From contig NZ_FJVE01000007.1 of assembly GCF_900078195.1 (NCBI RefSeq), forward strand, positions 1,984,001 through 2,048,000: DNA of 64,000 nucleotides, given 5' to 3'. The position numbers were made by a program, and so were the translations under genes. Below the pieces are notes generated by a model, which saw nothing but the letters and a program-made list of their open reading frames with translations, was not told where the DNA came from and ran no database searches. Of the stretch, positions 52,250-62,243 are shown in pieces. This stretch comes from Clostridium sp. Marseille-P299 (lineage in GTDB: Bacteria; Bacillota; Clostridia; Lachnospirales; Lachnospiraceae). The stretch's first letter is position 1; each line of letters starts with the position of its first letter.

Positions 52250-53017
52250 TTATTGCCCATTAATTTTTAAGTCAAAACCTTGTTTTCTGATTATATTAAG
52301 AATTTCTTCACGTTTTGGTATATGGCTCGTTAACCTAGTAACAACTTGATTGCTAAAAGAATCTACTCTCCTGTTCGCATCTCTAAGGTCATAATAAGTT
52401 TGCATAGCTTCGTCATACTCACTTATTTCCTCTAAATAATTTTCATATGTTTTATAGTTATTCTCAAAAACACGAAATTTCATATCCATTCTAGGTTTTA
52501 ATTGTGGTGCCTGATTTGGATATCCAATTCCTAATCCAACCACTGGAAATGTTAGTTTTGGAAGTTTAAGTATGTTACATATTTTTTCACTATCATTTAA
52601 AATACTTCCTAAATATACAGTTCCAAGGTCCATTGCTTCAGCGGCATTCACCATATTTTGAGCCATAATACAAGCATCGGTAAAAGCAGAAAAGAAACGA
52701 TCCATATCTTTTGAGCCATCCTCGTTGCAATTCTTTTCTTTTGCAATGAGACTATTTCGATACTGATCTACAATAAAGATTAATAGTTCAGGTGCTCTAG
52801 CTACATATTCTTGATTACATACTTTTGCGATTTCTTCCTTTATCTTTTTATCAGTAATTCGGATGATGGAAGCAGCTTGCATTCCTGTAGAGCTTGCTGT
52901 TCTTCTACCTACCTCCATTATTTGTTCAAACATATCTACTGGTATTGGCTCATCCTTAAATTCACGTATTGTTCTATGGTCTAACTGTTTTTCTATCATT
53001 TTATTGTCAATTTTCAT
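52250..53017 (-). CDS. Nitroreductase (NfsA-type)
   Basis: A 255-residue FMN reductase: HRTIREFKDEPIP N-terminal signature, ASSTGMQAASIIRI, and the central VYLGSILNDSE and VVGLGIGYPNQAPQLKPRM, typical of NfsA-like flavin/nitro reductases. Start 53017 follows AGAGGGA; the upstream ATG lacks a site. Single-gene unit. Confidence 0.9.
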   Translation of the reverse strand: MKIDNKMIEKQLDHRTIREFKDEPIPVDMFEQIMEVGRRTASSTGMQAASIIRITDKKIKEEIAKVCNQEYVARAPELLIFIVDQYRNSLIAKEKNCNEDGSKDMDRFFSAFTDACIMAQNMVNAAEAMDLGTVYLGSILNDSEKICNILKLPKLTFPVVGLGIGYPNQAPQLKPRMDMKFRVFENNYKTYENYLEEISEYDEAMQTYYDLRDANRRVDSFSNQVVTRLTSHIPKREEILNIIRKQGFDLKINGQ

Positions 53018-53133
53018 ATTGTCCCTCTTTTCGTAAGTATTCCTTTTATATTGTAACAATTTTTTAGTAAAAAATCAAAAAGAATACTGACTTATAATTT
53101 GTTAACAGCAATTGTCCTAATCCATAGGAAACA

Positions 53134-53159
53134 CAAAAGGGCGCTACTCCGCCCTTTTG
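53134..53159 (-). terminator. Alcohol dehydrogenase terminator
   Basis: CAAAAGGGCG and CGCCCTTTTG form a perfect 10-bp stem, 17 bp after the dehydrogenase stop codon; the stem itself ends in T-rich sequence on both strands. Confidence 0.8.
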
Positions 53160-53176
53160 CTTCATTGGAACCATCC

Positions 53177-54322
53177 TTACAGACATTCCATCAAAATATC
53201 ATAAATTTCATCCCGGCTTAATTCACGGGGATTACACCTAATAATATTAGTGGTATCAGCCACCTGACGTAATAGCTCTGGCGTAATCTCTACTTTGGAC
53301 TTCAATTCTCCCATTCTAGTGGGCAAACCACACTCCTTGATAAAGTCAGCCAAAGCTTCAATACCGACTTCAGCGGTATCCACTCCGAATACAACCTTTG
53401 CAAACCTGGTAAATTTATCAGGCGCATCCTTCACAATATGGCGATAATATGCGGGATGAATCACCGCCAGACCCTGCCCATGATTGCAGTCGGTGTAAGC
53501 TGCCAACTGGTGTTCAATCTGATGAGCCTGAAAATCAGTCAAGCGACCACATTTGAGAATACCATTTTCCGCCATAGCAGAATCCCACATCAGATTGCTT
53601 CGAGCCTGCATATCATTGATATTCGTAAGCAAATGACGCATATTGACTACTGTATTCCTCATAATTGCTAGAGCCACATCATCAGACACATTATCCTGAT
53701 CAGAGCTGCCTAAATAAGTTTCCATTCCATGACTCAGTGTATCAAAAGCACCAGAGAGCACCTGCATAGGCGGTACGGACATGGTATACGCCGGATCTAG
53801 GACAGCAAAGGCTGGACTGGATCCAAAAATCGGCCCCTTCCACATTTTTTCTTCGTGAGTTATCACTGCGCCTGCATTCATTTCTGCGCCGGTACCGGAA
53901 GCGGTAACAACTGCACCCAATGGAATCCCTGCTACCGGAAGTTTACCTTTACTATACTCCATGTCCCAAATATCCTCGTCCAACATAGCCTGAGCAGAAA
54001 CCACTTTACAGCAGTCAATCACACTTCCCCCTCCAACCGCTAAAATGAAATCTACATGTTCTTCACGAACAAGCCCAGCGCCTTCCTGTACTTTGGCATA
54101 GGTAGGATTCGGCATGATGCCAGAGAAATCCACAATTTTTTTACCTGCCTGCTCAAGCAGTGCCTTTATTTCATCATAAACACCATTCTTTTTGACTGAA
54201 CCGCTACCATAGGCTAGCAGAACAGTTTCACCAATCTTGCCAAGCTCCGCATGTAATGCTTCTGTTACTATCCCTTCACCAAAATATACCTTTGTAGGAT
54301 AAGAATATGTAAATTTGTTCAT
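53177..54322 (-). CDS. Iron-containing alcohol dehydrogenase
   Basis: A 381-residue Fe-ADH (butanol/YqhD type). GGGSVID binds NAD(P); metal ligands are in FDTLSHGMETYLG (Asp, His) and in HQIEHQL and DCNHGQGLA (His, His). It reduces aldehydes to alcohols, for example in fermentation or detoxification. It is divergent from the MerR gene at 54531 and has a MerR-type promoter. Confidence 0.93.
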   Translation of the reverse strand: MNKFTYSYPTKVYFGEGIVTEALHAELGKIGETVLLAYGSGSVKKNGVYDEIKALLEQAGKKIVDFSGIMPNPTYAKVQEGAGLVREEHVDFILAVGGGSVIDCCKVVSAQAMLDEDIWDMEYSKGKLPVAGIPLGAVVTASGTGAEMNAGAVITHEEKMWKGPIFGSSPAFAVLDPAYTMSVPPMQVLSGAFDTLSHGMETYLGSSDQDNVSDDVALAIMRNTVVNMRHLLTNINDMQARSNLMWDSAMAENGILKCGRLTDFQAHQIEHQLAAYTDCNHGQGLAVIHPAYYRHIVKDAPDKFTRFAKVVFGVDTAEVGIEALADFIKECGLPTRMGELKSKVEITPELLRQVADTTNIIRCNPRELSRDEIYDILMECL

Positions 54323-54437
54323 AGTAAATACCTCCTTCTATTCATTTTTAAGCTTTTGAAATACTACATCTACAAAGTCCTCGCCACTTCATTCAGCAGT
54401 ACTCTTGATTTCTTTCCTAATTCTGTTGTACAATGCA

Positions 54438-54468
54438 ATTGTATCAACCGATAGTAACAACCGGTCAA
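54438..54468 (-). promoter_or_regulatory. MerR-type promoter of alcohol dehydrogenase
   Basis: Minus strand TTGACC (54468-54463), 19-bp spacer, TACAAT (54443-54438). The over-long 19-bp spacer is diagnostic of promoters activated by MerR-family proteins, and the spacer carries repeated CAACC/GGTTG half sites. Confidence 0.72.
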
Positions 54469-54530
54469 GAGAATTTTTGAAAAATTTTTTAATATTTCTG
54501 AATTTTATGATCTCAAGGAGGTAATTGGTA

Positions 54531-54929
54531 ATGTATACCATGAAGCAGGTCTGCGAGGAAACAAATATGACCTATCAGGCTCTGAAATACTATTGTAACG
54601 AGGGCCTGATTCCAAATGTCAAACGTGATGATAATAATCGCCGTATTTTTGATGAGCGGGATGTAAAATGGATTAAAGACCTTGTCTGCTTGAAAAAATG
54701 CGGTATGAGTATTCAGGAAATGAAAATCTATCTTAACTTATGCCTGCAAGGTGAATCTACCATTCCCCAACGTAAAGAAATGCTTGCCAAGAAGCGCGAA
54801 GCTCTATTAGTTTCTATTGCAGAATTAAATGATTGCGTTGCCTATGTAGATTGGAAACAGGGATTCTATGATGATGTACTTTCCGGTAAGTGTCCTTACA
54901 TCAGTAACCTAATTCGAGTAGATGACTAA
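54531..54929 (+). CDS. MerR-family regulator 1
   Basis: A 132-residue MerR regulator: MKQVCEETNMTYQALKYYCNEGLIPNVKRDDNNRRIF winged helix, CGMSIQEMKIYLNLCLQGESTIPQR linker and a coiled coil. The DNA-binding helix has QALKYYC where many have HTLRYY. Cys residues at about 6, 21, 52 and 125 might sense electrophiles. AAGGAGG upstream of ATG 54531. It presumably activates the divergent dehydrogenase. Confidence 0.92.
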   Translation: MYTMKQVCEETNMTYQALKYYCNEGLIPNVKRDDNNRRIFDERDVKWIKDLVCLKKCGMSIQEMKIYLNLCLQGESTIPQRKEMLAKKREALLVSIAELNDCVAYVDWKQGFYDDVLSGKCPYISNLIRVDD

Positions 54930-55070
54930 TTCAGAAAAGAAAAATCATATATCTGCTTAGCTTTACACGTGTTATCAGACCAACAGAGACAGTAAATAAT
55001 AGAAAAAAGCGCCAACCTCAAGAATAAAACGGTTGGCACTAAATTGTATCTTATGGGCTATATTCAAATA

Positions 55071-55109
55071 AAGGCTTTTGCCTAATATTTTATATTTAGC
55101 AAAAGCCTT
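55071..55109. terminator. Bidirectional hairpin between MerR 1 and aldo/keto reductase
   Basis: AAGGCTTTTGC and GCAAAAGCCTT form a perfect 11-bp stem with a T/A-rich loop. It can serve both converging genes. Confidence 0.75.
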
Positions 55110-55214
55110 CGTATAACTACTTGCAATTCATCTGTCCTTTTAGCAACTTACATATAAAAGCTCAATTTGCAATCTAGTCTCATACGTTATATTCTTTTCT
55201 ACTTTCTTTTCACT

Positions 55215-56207
<993 letters not shown>

Positions 56208-56222
56208 TCATGTGTTATAGTT

Positions 56223-56253
56223 ACTCTAGCACCTTCGTGTTACTCGAAGTCAA
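56223..56253 (-). promoter_or_regulatory. MerR-type promoter of aldo/keto reductase
   Basis: Minus strand TTGACT (56253-56248), 19-bp spacer, TAGAGT (56228-56223). The spacer contains the dyad CTTCG-agtaaca-CGAAG, the expected MerR operator position. Confidence 0.72.
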
Positions 56254-56278
56254 GACTTTTTTAAAAGGAGTGTAAAAT

Positions 56279-56683
56279 TTGTATACTGTAAAAGAAGTAT
56301 CTGAGCTTTTAGATCTAACAGAACATACGATTCGGTACTATACAGATAAAGGACTAGTCCCTAGTGTTATTCGTGATAAAAACAATATTCGTCTTTTTGA
56401 TGAAATATCAATCAATTGGTTAACAGGTATAAAGTATCTAAAAGGAACTGGTATGTCCATAGAATCGATTAAAGAATATGTTGATTTATGCTTAAAAGGT
56501 GAATCCACCATTCAAGAACGATATCAAATAATTTTAGAACAAAAAGAAATTGCAGAAAAGCAACTAAAAGAAGCACAGGAACGTGTTGAATATTTACATA
56601 ATAAAGCTGCTCACTATCTAGAAATCGTAAATAATACAATTCCTGATGATACGAATCCTAGTAAATGGTCTTCTCATTTATAA
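56279..56683 (+). CDS. MerR-family regulator 2
   Basis: A 134-residue MerR regulator (VKEVSELLDLTEHTIRYYTDKGLVPSVIRDKNNIRLF; GTGMSIESIKEYVDLCLKGESTIQER), a paralogue of the protein at 54531 and paired with a different reductase. TTG start at 56279 with AAAGGAG upstream. A C-terminal coiled coil (KQLKEAQERVEYLHNKAAHY) mediates dimerisation. Confidence 0.92.
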   Translation: MYTVKEVSELLDLTEHTIRYYTDKGLVPSVIRDKNNIRLFDEISINWLTGIKYLKGTGMSIESIKEYVDLCLKGESTIQERYQIILEQKEIAEKQLKEAQERVEYLHNKAAHYLEIVNNTIPDDTNPSKWSSHL

Positions 56684-56843
56684 TGATGCATGAAACGAGT
56701 TTCTCTCGAACATCGTTATGATCTGTTGATCACCTCACCGCCGCTCCCAGTATAAGAAATTGGGGCGGCCCCACAGTGTCGCCCCAGTAAAATAACCTTC
56801 ATCTTTTTCTAAACTTGATTCTATATTTATCTCCTTCACAATC

Positions 56844-56885
56844 CACTCTGAATTAGAAATGTCCAGACCAGAACGGATTCAGAGT
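56844..56885 (-). terminator. Hairpin directly after the RsgA-like gene
   Basis: ACTCTGAAT and ATTCAGAGT form a 9-bp stem 5 bp beyond the stop. A second GC-rich hairpin (GGGGCGGCCCC / GGGGCGAC region, 56761-56788) lies further downstream. The 206-bp gap contains nothing else. Confidence 0.55.
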
Positions 56886-56889
56886 AAAC

Positions 56890-58179
56890 CTATTTTGCTG
56901 CACTTTCTAATTGCGACAATGGGAAAGGCGGGCTTGATAATGGCTTTACTGCAATAGACATTAAAAGCATAGGACTGTCATCAGCAGCAATCCGATTAGA
57001 GCTTAAAGTCCCACAGGTACGGCACCGATGGATAATCGCCCATTCTCCGTCCTTTCGTACCCACACTCCAATTGGATCCATTATACCGTGACATAGGGAA
57101 GCCCTGTCACCTGGTTCGTTGTCTACATGGATGCTTGACAGGCAGTGCGGGCAGTGATTGCGATGCTGGGTCCCGGCGCTGTCTGGCGTCACAAGATTGC
57201 CACATACCTTACAGACGAAACTTTCTTCACAAGCATTGTACCGGTAGTCGATTTTAGGAGTAGAAACCGTCACGACACCGGAGAGTTTTTGATAGACACT
57301 AAAACGCTCTCTGCCTATTTTCCGTTCCTGTAATCCCTTGGCAACTGCACAATTTTCCTCATGGGTATGGGAGCAGTTATTGAACCCACAGTTTTCCGCC
57401 GCTTCCACGATTTCTGGGAACGCTGTCCCTAGTTCTTCTTCTGTGATTTTCTGTAAGGCAAAATCACGGAAACCAGGAGTGTCAATGAAAACTGTTTCAT
57501 TGCTGCCAACAAAAATATTACTAGTATGGGTGCTAGAAAGACTGCCATGGGAGATTTCTCCACTGCCTAACCGATTCATAAATTTCCGAATCAACGTTGT
57601 CTTTCCACTTGCCCTATCGCCAATCACAACTGTGCTTTTTTCGGTGACTGCTTCAATCAGACGGTCATCCAGAAATTCCGGTGTCCCCACAAAAACACTG
57701 TCTGCTGTTTTCTGGTAAAGGGCAATTTTCTCCGATAGCAATTCCTGAGCCTGTTCACTGACGGCATCCCACTTGCTAATATAAAGAATAATCTCTAAAT
57801 CTGCCCGTCTTGCAGCAATTACCGCATTTTCAAAATATCCAGCCTGATGGAGCAGATAGTCTGCAGTTACAACGGTAAGCACCTGATCCACATTTGCGGC
57901 AATTAGAATTTCTTCGCCGGGAGATCGCCTGTTGCCTCGGTAAACTTCTGTTCTCCGCGGCATAACCTGCACTAACTTATATTGTCGTGATCCAGATAAG
58001 CCAAGCTGCACAATATCACCAACAACAATGGAATTTTTCTTTGCCAGTAAAGCCCCTGGTAAAATACAGGTAATCGTGTCTTCCTCCACCAAAACCTCAA
58101 TTTGTTTATTAAAAACCTTACTCACCTTTCCGGTAAGCAAAACCATATCATAATCCGTTTTCTTTTTCTGTTTCTTCAT
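56890..58179 (-). CDS. RsgA-like GTPase fused to RNHCP domain
   Basis: A 429-residue protein. An OB-like N-domain (GKVSKVFNKQIEVLVEED) is followed by a circularly permuted GTPase: SKWD (G4), GDRASGKTTL (G1, about residue 186), DTPGF (G3), then a zinc-binding CGFNNCSHTHEENC. This equals RsgA, which matures the 30S subunit. Residues about 320-405 add an RNHCP domain (CKVCGN, RNHCPHC, CRTCG). The extra domain is unusual. It overlaps the MarR gene by 32 bp. It may be a second, specialised RsgA. Confidence 0.88.
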   Translation of the reverse strand: MKKQKKKTDYDMVLLTGKVSKVFNKQIEVLVEEDTITCILPGALLAKKNSIVVGDIVQLGLSGSRQYKLVQVMPRRTEVYRGNRRSPGEEILIAANVDQVLTVVTADYLLHQAGYFENAVIAARRADLEIILYISKWDAVSEQAQELLSEKIALYQKTADSVFVGTPEFLDDRLIEAVTEKSTVVIGDRASGKTTLIRKFMNRLGSGEISHGSLSSTHTSNIFVGSNETVFIDTPGFRDFALQKITEEELGTAFPEIVEAAENCGFNNCSHTHEENCAVAKGLQERKIGRERFSVYQKLSGVVTVSTPKIDYRYNACEESFVCKVCGNLVTPDSAGTQHRNHCPHCLSSIHVDNEPGDRASLCHGIMDPIGVWVRKDGEWAIIHRCRTCGTLSSNRIAADDSPMLLMSIAVKPLSSPPFPLSQLESAAK

Positions 58180-58675
58180 GTAATCTTAATCCTCCAACAG
58201 AGGTACAATCTTTGTTCATATTGTACCGTTGCAATAAATTTTTAGCTTCATTACGAAAATAGCTCACCTGTTTTTGGGTTAAGGCCAACAGCGTTTCGCG
58301 TTCTTCGGTGGTAAGACACCCGAAAGCAGCTTCTTCCGCTTCAATGAGAGGCATCGCCGTTTGATTCATAATATCTTTTCCTGCCTCTGTCAGTACAATC
58401 TGCTTGATATGGGGATTGTCTGGTAACGGTTCCAGAAGCACATAACCTTTGCGAAGAAGGGTATGCACTGCAGAACGGACAGTCTGCTTCTTAATCGACC
58501 ATACTTCACATAATTCACTCTGCGTACAGGGATGGTCCGCATGACATAAGCCATACAATATGATAAGAGCACTATCCGAAAGTCCCATACTAGCGGAAAT
58601 ATCGTGATAGATTTCATCACTTTCTTTATATAAACGGTTAAGCTGCATAAGCTGCTGGCGGATTGATACCGACAT
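58148..58675 (-). CDS. MarR-family regulator
   Basis: A 175-residue MarR protein (LSDSALIILYGLCHADHPCTQSELCEVWSIKKQTVRSAVHTLLRKGYVLLEPLPDNPHIKQIVLTEAG winged helix). It heads an operon with the RsgA-RNHCP gene, overlapping it by 32 bp. A 24-bp perfect palindrome just upstream of its start is the likely operator. Longer than typical MarR at the C-terminus. Confidence 0.9.
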   Translation of the reverse strand: MSVSIRQQLMQLNRLYKESDEIYHDISASMGLSDSALIILYGLCHADHPCTQSELCEVWSIKKQTVRSAVHTLLRKGYVLLEPLPDNPHIKQIVLTEAGKDIMNQTAMPLIEAEEAAFGCLTTEERETLLALTQKQVSYFRNEAKNLLQRYNMNKDCTSVGGLRLHEETEKENGL

Positions 58676-58696
58676 ACATCACCTCTCCTTTCAATA

Positions 58697-58720
58697 CAGA
58701 AGTACGAATTCGTACTTCTG
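58697..58720. promoter_or_regulatory. 24-bp perfect palindrome, MarR operator
   Basis: CAGAAGTACGAA followed by its exact reverse complement TTCGTACTTCTG, 22 bp upstream of the MarR start codon. Perfect symmetry and position suggest autoregulation. Confidence 0.82.
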
Positions 58721-58756
58721 CAAAGTTTAATATATTATTCCTGTTTTGTCAAGTAG

Positions 58757-58810
58757 TTAATACTGATTAATTATCGTAGTAAATACTGGTTAATGATCGT
58801 AGTAAATACT
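58757..58810. repeat. 23-bp tandem repeat
   Basis: Units TTAATACTGATTAATTATCGTAG and TAAATACTGGTTAATGATCGTAG are followed by a partial TAAATACT. It lies between the MarR promoter and the acetyltransferase gene end; no coding or known function. Confidence 0.75.
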
Positions 58811-58856
58811 CGCTTCAGGCTCTCGCAGAAATGATTTCTCTTTAATGTTCAGATTT

Positions 58857-59786
58857 CTATATATATCTTAAAAAACGTTTTTCCTCACAATCAATTTCAA
58901 ACCCCAATGATTGATATACTCTAAACGCAGCATCATTATGCGTAAGCACACATAAGGTTACTCTTTCGTATCCCTTATGATTCAGAATGCTCATTACGTT
59001 TTCCAATAAAATTCGTGCGTAATGCCTTCCACGGTATTCTTCTAGAACAAACACATCTTCAATTTCTGGCAAGGAATTACCATCTTCCACAACCATCACT
59101 GCTCCAATTAGCTTATCTGATTCAAAAACACCATACATTAGGAAAAATTCTGAATCCATATATTCTTCTAGATGTTTTAGGCTCATAATGTCATCCGTAA
59201 AGCATTTTCCTTCAAGTTCAAGAAAATCAATTTTCGCTTCCAATGTATTAAGATTAAATTCATGAAAATCTATATTTTCCTCTAAAGTATACTGCTCTTG
59301 AAAATATGTACGATTGCTTATTGAAGTACTCATAAAGTATATGTCCCCATGGGATAGAAATCCTTTTTTTATGAAGTAACGATTATATACCTCTTCTTCC
59401 TCTTTATTACCTACACATAATTGGCATTTACGTTCACACAAACCAGCCTTGATGTCATTGGCCTTTTGACATACTGCATTATATAGTAAATCCAACGCAT
59501 CCTCGTCCTGCTCAAATTCTGGCAATACTCTGATATTAATAAAAATACGGTGTTCAGCAAATGAAGGGGAATTCGCATCCTGTTTCTCATTAAGCATTAC
59601 CTGCCCTTTACCAATCACTGTGTCATTGTGTATACAGACAAATACGTTATCCCACTCTTCTTTCGTATTGCCAGGATGCCAGTAAACACAATTTTTATAC
59701 TTAGCGGCAATTGCTTGATACAATTTATATACGCCTTTGCCATGCTTTTCTTTCACAAAAGTTTCTATTTCATATTTCCCAATCAT
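58857..59786 (-). CDS. GNAT acetyltransferase (two-domain)
   Basis: A 309-residue protein. The C-terminal half has the GNAT core: LPEIEDVFVLEEYRGRHYARILLENVMSILNHKGYERVTLCVL and AAFRVYQSLGFEI. The N-terminal half looks like a second, degenerate GNAT domain. The substrate is unknown. Confidence 0.85.
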   Translation of the reverse strand: MIGKYEIETFVKEKHGKGVYKLYQAIAAKYKNCVYWHPGNTKEEWDNVFVCIHNDTVIGKGQVMLNEKQDANSPSFAEHRIFINIRVLPEFEQDEDALDLLYNAVCQKANDIKAGLCERKCQLCVGNKEEEEVYNRYFIKKGFLSHGDIYFMSTSISNRTYFQEQYTLEENIDFHEFNLNTLEAKIDFLELEGKCFTDDIMSLKHLEEYMDSEFFLMYGVFESDKLIGAVMVVEDGNSLPEIEDVFVLEEYRGRHYARILLENVMSILNHKGYERVTLCVLTHNDAAFRVYQSLGFEIDCEEKRFLRYI

Positions 59787-59810
59787 TTGCTACACCCTTT
59801 TCATCATTTA

Positions 59811-60137
59811 TTAAAAATGCTGCCCCTCTTCATAATAACTTTCTTTCTTAAGGTCGTTAAATATAATCACAACTTCTTTCGCACCAGTTCCTATTACTCC
59901 TTCATGTATAATGGAAGCAACCTTATCCTGCACTTCCTGAGTTCGTGGAAACCATTGAATATTTACAAATACGATTTCGTCATTCTCAATACCCTGAACG
60001 AATGTCTGACTCTCTATGTGATTAAAGGTAATCCAATCCTCTGGACATTCAATTTCTTTTGCTAATTGAGGAGTTAGGTCATTACAAAGTTGCTTTACTT
60101 TATTTCTTTCTATATTTTTAAAATTTAAATGTGGCAT
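59811..60137 (-). CDS. DUF1904 protein
   Basis: A 108-residue protein of the DUF1904 (tautomerase-like fold) type: VKQLCNDLTPQLAKEIECPEDWITF and VQDKVASIIHEG. Start 60137 follows GGAGAG; the upstream in-frame ATG is less likely. It is 24 bp from the acetyltransferase gene on the same strand, so they may be co-transcribed. Confidence 0.8.
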   Translation of the reverse strand: MPHLNFKNIERNKVKQLCNDLTPQLAKEIECPEDWITFNHIESQTFVQGIENDEIVFVNIQWFPRTQEVQDKVASIIHEGVIGTGAKEVVIIFNDLKKESYYEEGQHF

Positions 60138-60291
60138 AAATTCTCTCCATTTCTTTTTTCTACTTCTGAGTTTGCTAAATTCAATATTCATTAGCTACTA
60201 AGTCCTTGTTATTATACCAAACCACTAACATGATGACTAGTCTAGTTTTCTATAAAGAAACTCTCGATTATGCAGATTAGATATCCGTATA

Positions 60292-60900
60292 TTACCTAAT
60301 GTTATACTTTTCCATCAATTTCACCACTGAATTTGCTATTTGAGCCGTCATACCCCAAATTCTAAAATCCTCATATTGGTAAAAAAGTATATCAAAAGTA
60401 CCTTTATCCCACGGATATTTTATTCCTCCTGGAATCCATTCATATGGAAAATCTTCAGGTGGTTCATTAATCAATTTACTTTCAAATTTCTCTGGTTGAT
60501 GATTACGAAAAAAATCTAATGGTATTTTTATGATTTGATCTACTTCATCCGTACTAAACGTATCCTGATAATTGTGTATTACACCGATAAAAGGATGAAT
60601 TACTAAGTTAAAAGGCGATATATAAATATCACCAGGTCCAATCACCTCAATTTGTTGTTGCTGAATTAACAGCTCCTCAACCGTTTCACGCACGGCACAA
60701 TCCTGAAATGATTCACCTTCTTCTCGTTTTCCACCTGGAAAACAGATTTCTCCAGGCTGACGTCTTAATTTATTCGATCTCTTTTCAAATAGTAAATAAG
60801 TAACTCCTGAGATATCTATCATTGGGACAAATACAGAGTATTGTCTGAATTTTTCTTCGCCTATAATGTCTGGCTGTCTCGTTGAAAATTGCTCTTTCAT
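60292..60900 (-). CDS. NUDIX hydrolase, CoA pyrophosphatase-like
   Basis: A 202-residue NUDIX protein. The Nudix box is GGKREEGESFQDCAVRETVEEL with the E-x-x-E-E core, preceded by the LLFEKRSNKLRRQPGEICFPGG segment typical of CoA diphosphatases (NudL/YeaB type). It would cleave CoA or its oxidised forms. Confidence 0.9.
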   Translation of the reverse strand: MKEQFSTRQPDIIGEEKFRQYSVFVPMIDISGVTYLLFEKRSNKLRRQPGEICFPGGKREEGESFQDCAVRETVEELLIQQQQIEVIGPGDIYISPFNLVIHPFIGVIHNYQDTFSTDEVDQIIKIPLDFFRNHQPEKFESKLINEPPEDFPYEWIPGGIKYPWDKGTFDILFYQYEDFRIWGMTAQIANSVVKLMEKYNIR

Positions 60901-61300
60901 TTGTTCATAATCTCCTTTATTCTTATGTTTAAATTAGTAATAAACTATATAATTACTTCATAATTTTTCTTTTTTTCATAACTATAATCGCTGATGTAAC
61001 TATGATTTACGAATTGTCTTCTAAATATTAGTTTTCTTATCTTATTTGCTATATTAGAATAATGTACAAAAATATAGCACTGAATAATCCCCCACTATTT
61101 TGTTTTATAATAAGTTCTATAATTAACGTCAAGGTATGTGAATAAAACAGTTTGCTATCCTAATTATTAATTGATATTAAAAAAACACCCCGTGCCAGTC
61201 TACCAAACAATCACAGGGTGCTTATGCAACAATATAATTATTATAAACTACTTGAATTAAAAAGTAAAAGAAAAAGTCGTTTCTGCTAATTTATATTAAA
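60901..61300. other. Intergenic region between NUDIX and cysteine-peptidase-like genes
   Basis: AT-rich, no gene. It contains the NUDIX gene promoter area and a minus-strand terminator (CACCCTGTG / CACGGGGTG, 61220-61186, followed by seven T) for the gene at 61301. Confidence 0.65.
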
Positions 61301-61939
61301 TCAACGAACCACAACAAATCCGCCACCCTTGCTAGAGGTGTTCATCCATAGTTTTAAATCAATCTCCACTAATCTACTTTGGTCTAAAATAGATACACTG
61401 CCCTTTTGTCTATCTATCTCATATATTGTTACCCAATGCCAACTTTCTAAGTTTAACAATTGTCCATTGTGAAGATTTAAAAAGGCAACTGGTATATCTT
61501 CTTTTAGTGCATTTTCAATAAAATCAAAGGCTTTTTCAATTTCAAGCTCATTGATATGGTTTTTCCCTGGTATTTTAAGAGATTCGCAGGATAGTAAGTA
61601 TCCTTTCTCCTTGCCATAACGAATCGCTCCATTTTCAAACATCTCAAGCTTATTTACTCCCATAAATCCAGGTGTTACATATTGCCATACATCTTCCATA
61701 AGTTCTAGAAAACCTTGCAAAGTTGTACCATCATATGGACAAAGCCCTTTATATTTCTCTTGTGTCTGAGATAGGTACCATATAATATTAGAACAAGAGG
61801 TAGGTCCACAGCCTGCTAACTTTTGAAATCGTTTTGGATACCAAACTTGATTTGGTCCATAATAAATTTTAGTACCATCTTTGATATTAAAAACCTCAGT
61901 CTTACTTAATTTAATTTTCTTTATGTCCATAATTTTCAT
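61301..61939 (-). CDS. Cysteine-peptidase-like (C39/papain-fold) protein
   Basis: A 212-residue protein. AGCGPTSCSNIIWYL near residue 43 supplies the Cys of a papain/C39-like site, and SWHWVTIYEIDRQKG near residue 167 the His, followed by ILDQSRL with Asp. Such proteins process peptides or act as acyltransferases; no signal peptide or partner is seen. Isolated gene. Confidence 0.72.
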   Translation of the reverse strand: MKIMDIKKIKLSKTEVFNIKDGTKIYYGPNQVWYPKRFQKLAGCGPTSCSNIIWYLSQTQEKYKGLCPYDGTTLQGFLELMEDVWQYVTPGFMGVNKLEMFENGAIRYGKEKGYLLSCESLKIPGKNHINELEIEKAFDFIENALKEDIPVAFLNLHNGQLLNLESWHWVTIYEIDRQKGSVSILDQSRLVEIDLKLWMNTSSKGGGFVVVR

Positions 61940-62243
61940 CTCAATTCTCTTGAATCAAATGCACGAGTTTTAGGGTAATAAATTTCATTTTATGAAATTA
62001 AATTAATACCATTATATGAAATTTTGATACGAATATGTTTACATGTCTAATACCTAAATACAAGTCTTAGTTAACATTGTTATCTCTTCTTTATTATATG
62101 CTTAACTCCCTGAAACGTAAAGAAAAAGTAATGAAAGCAAAAATAAAGTAATTTTTGTGAAAACAATAGAAAAAGGGGCCATCCCATCAGTAATTTTTCA
62201 ATCACTAATGCGACAACCCCATCTGCTGTTTTTAACAGAACAC
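61940..62243. other. Intergenic region with D-aminoacylase terminator
   Basis: On the minus strand GGGGTTGTCGCATTAGT pairs imperfectly with ACTGATGGGATGGCCCC (62220-62175), followed by TTTTT. The rest is AT-rich without a gene. Confidence 0.7.
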
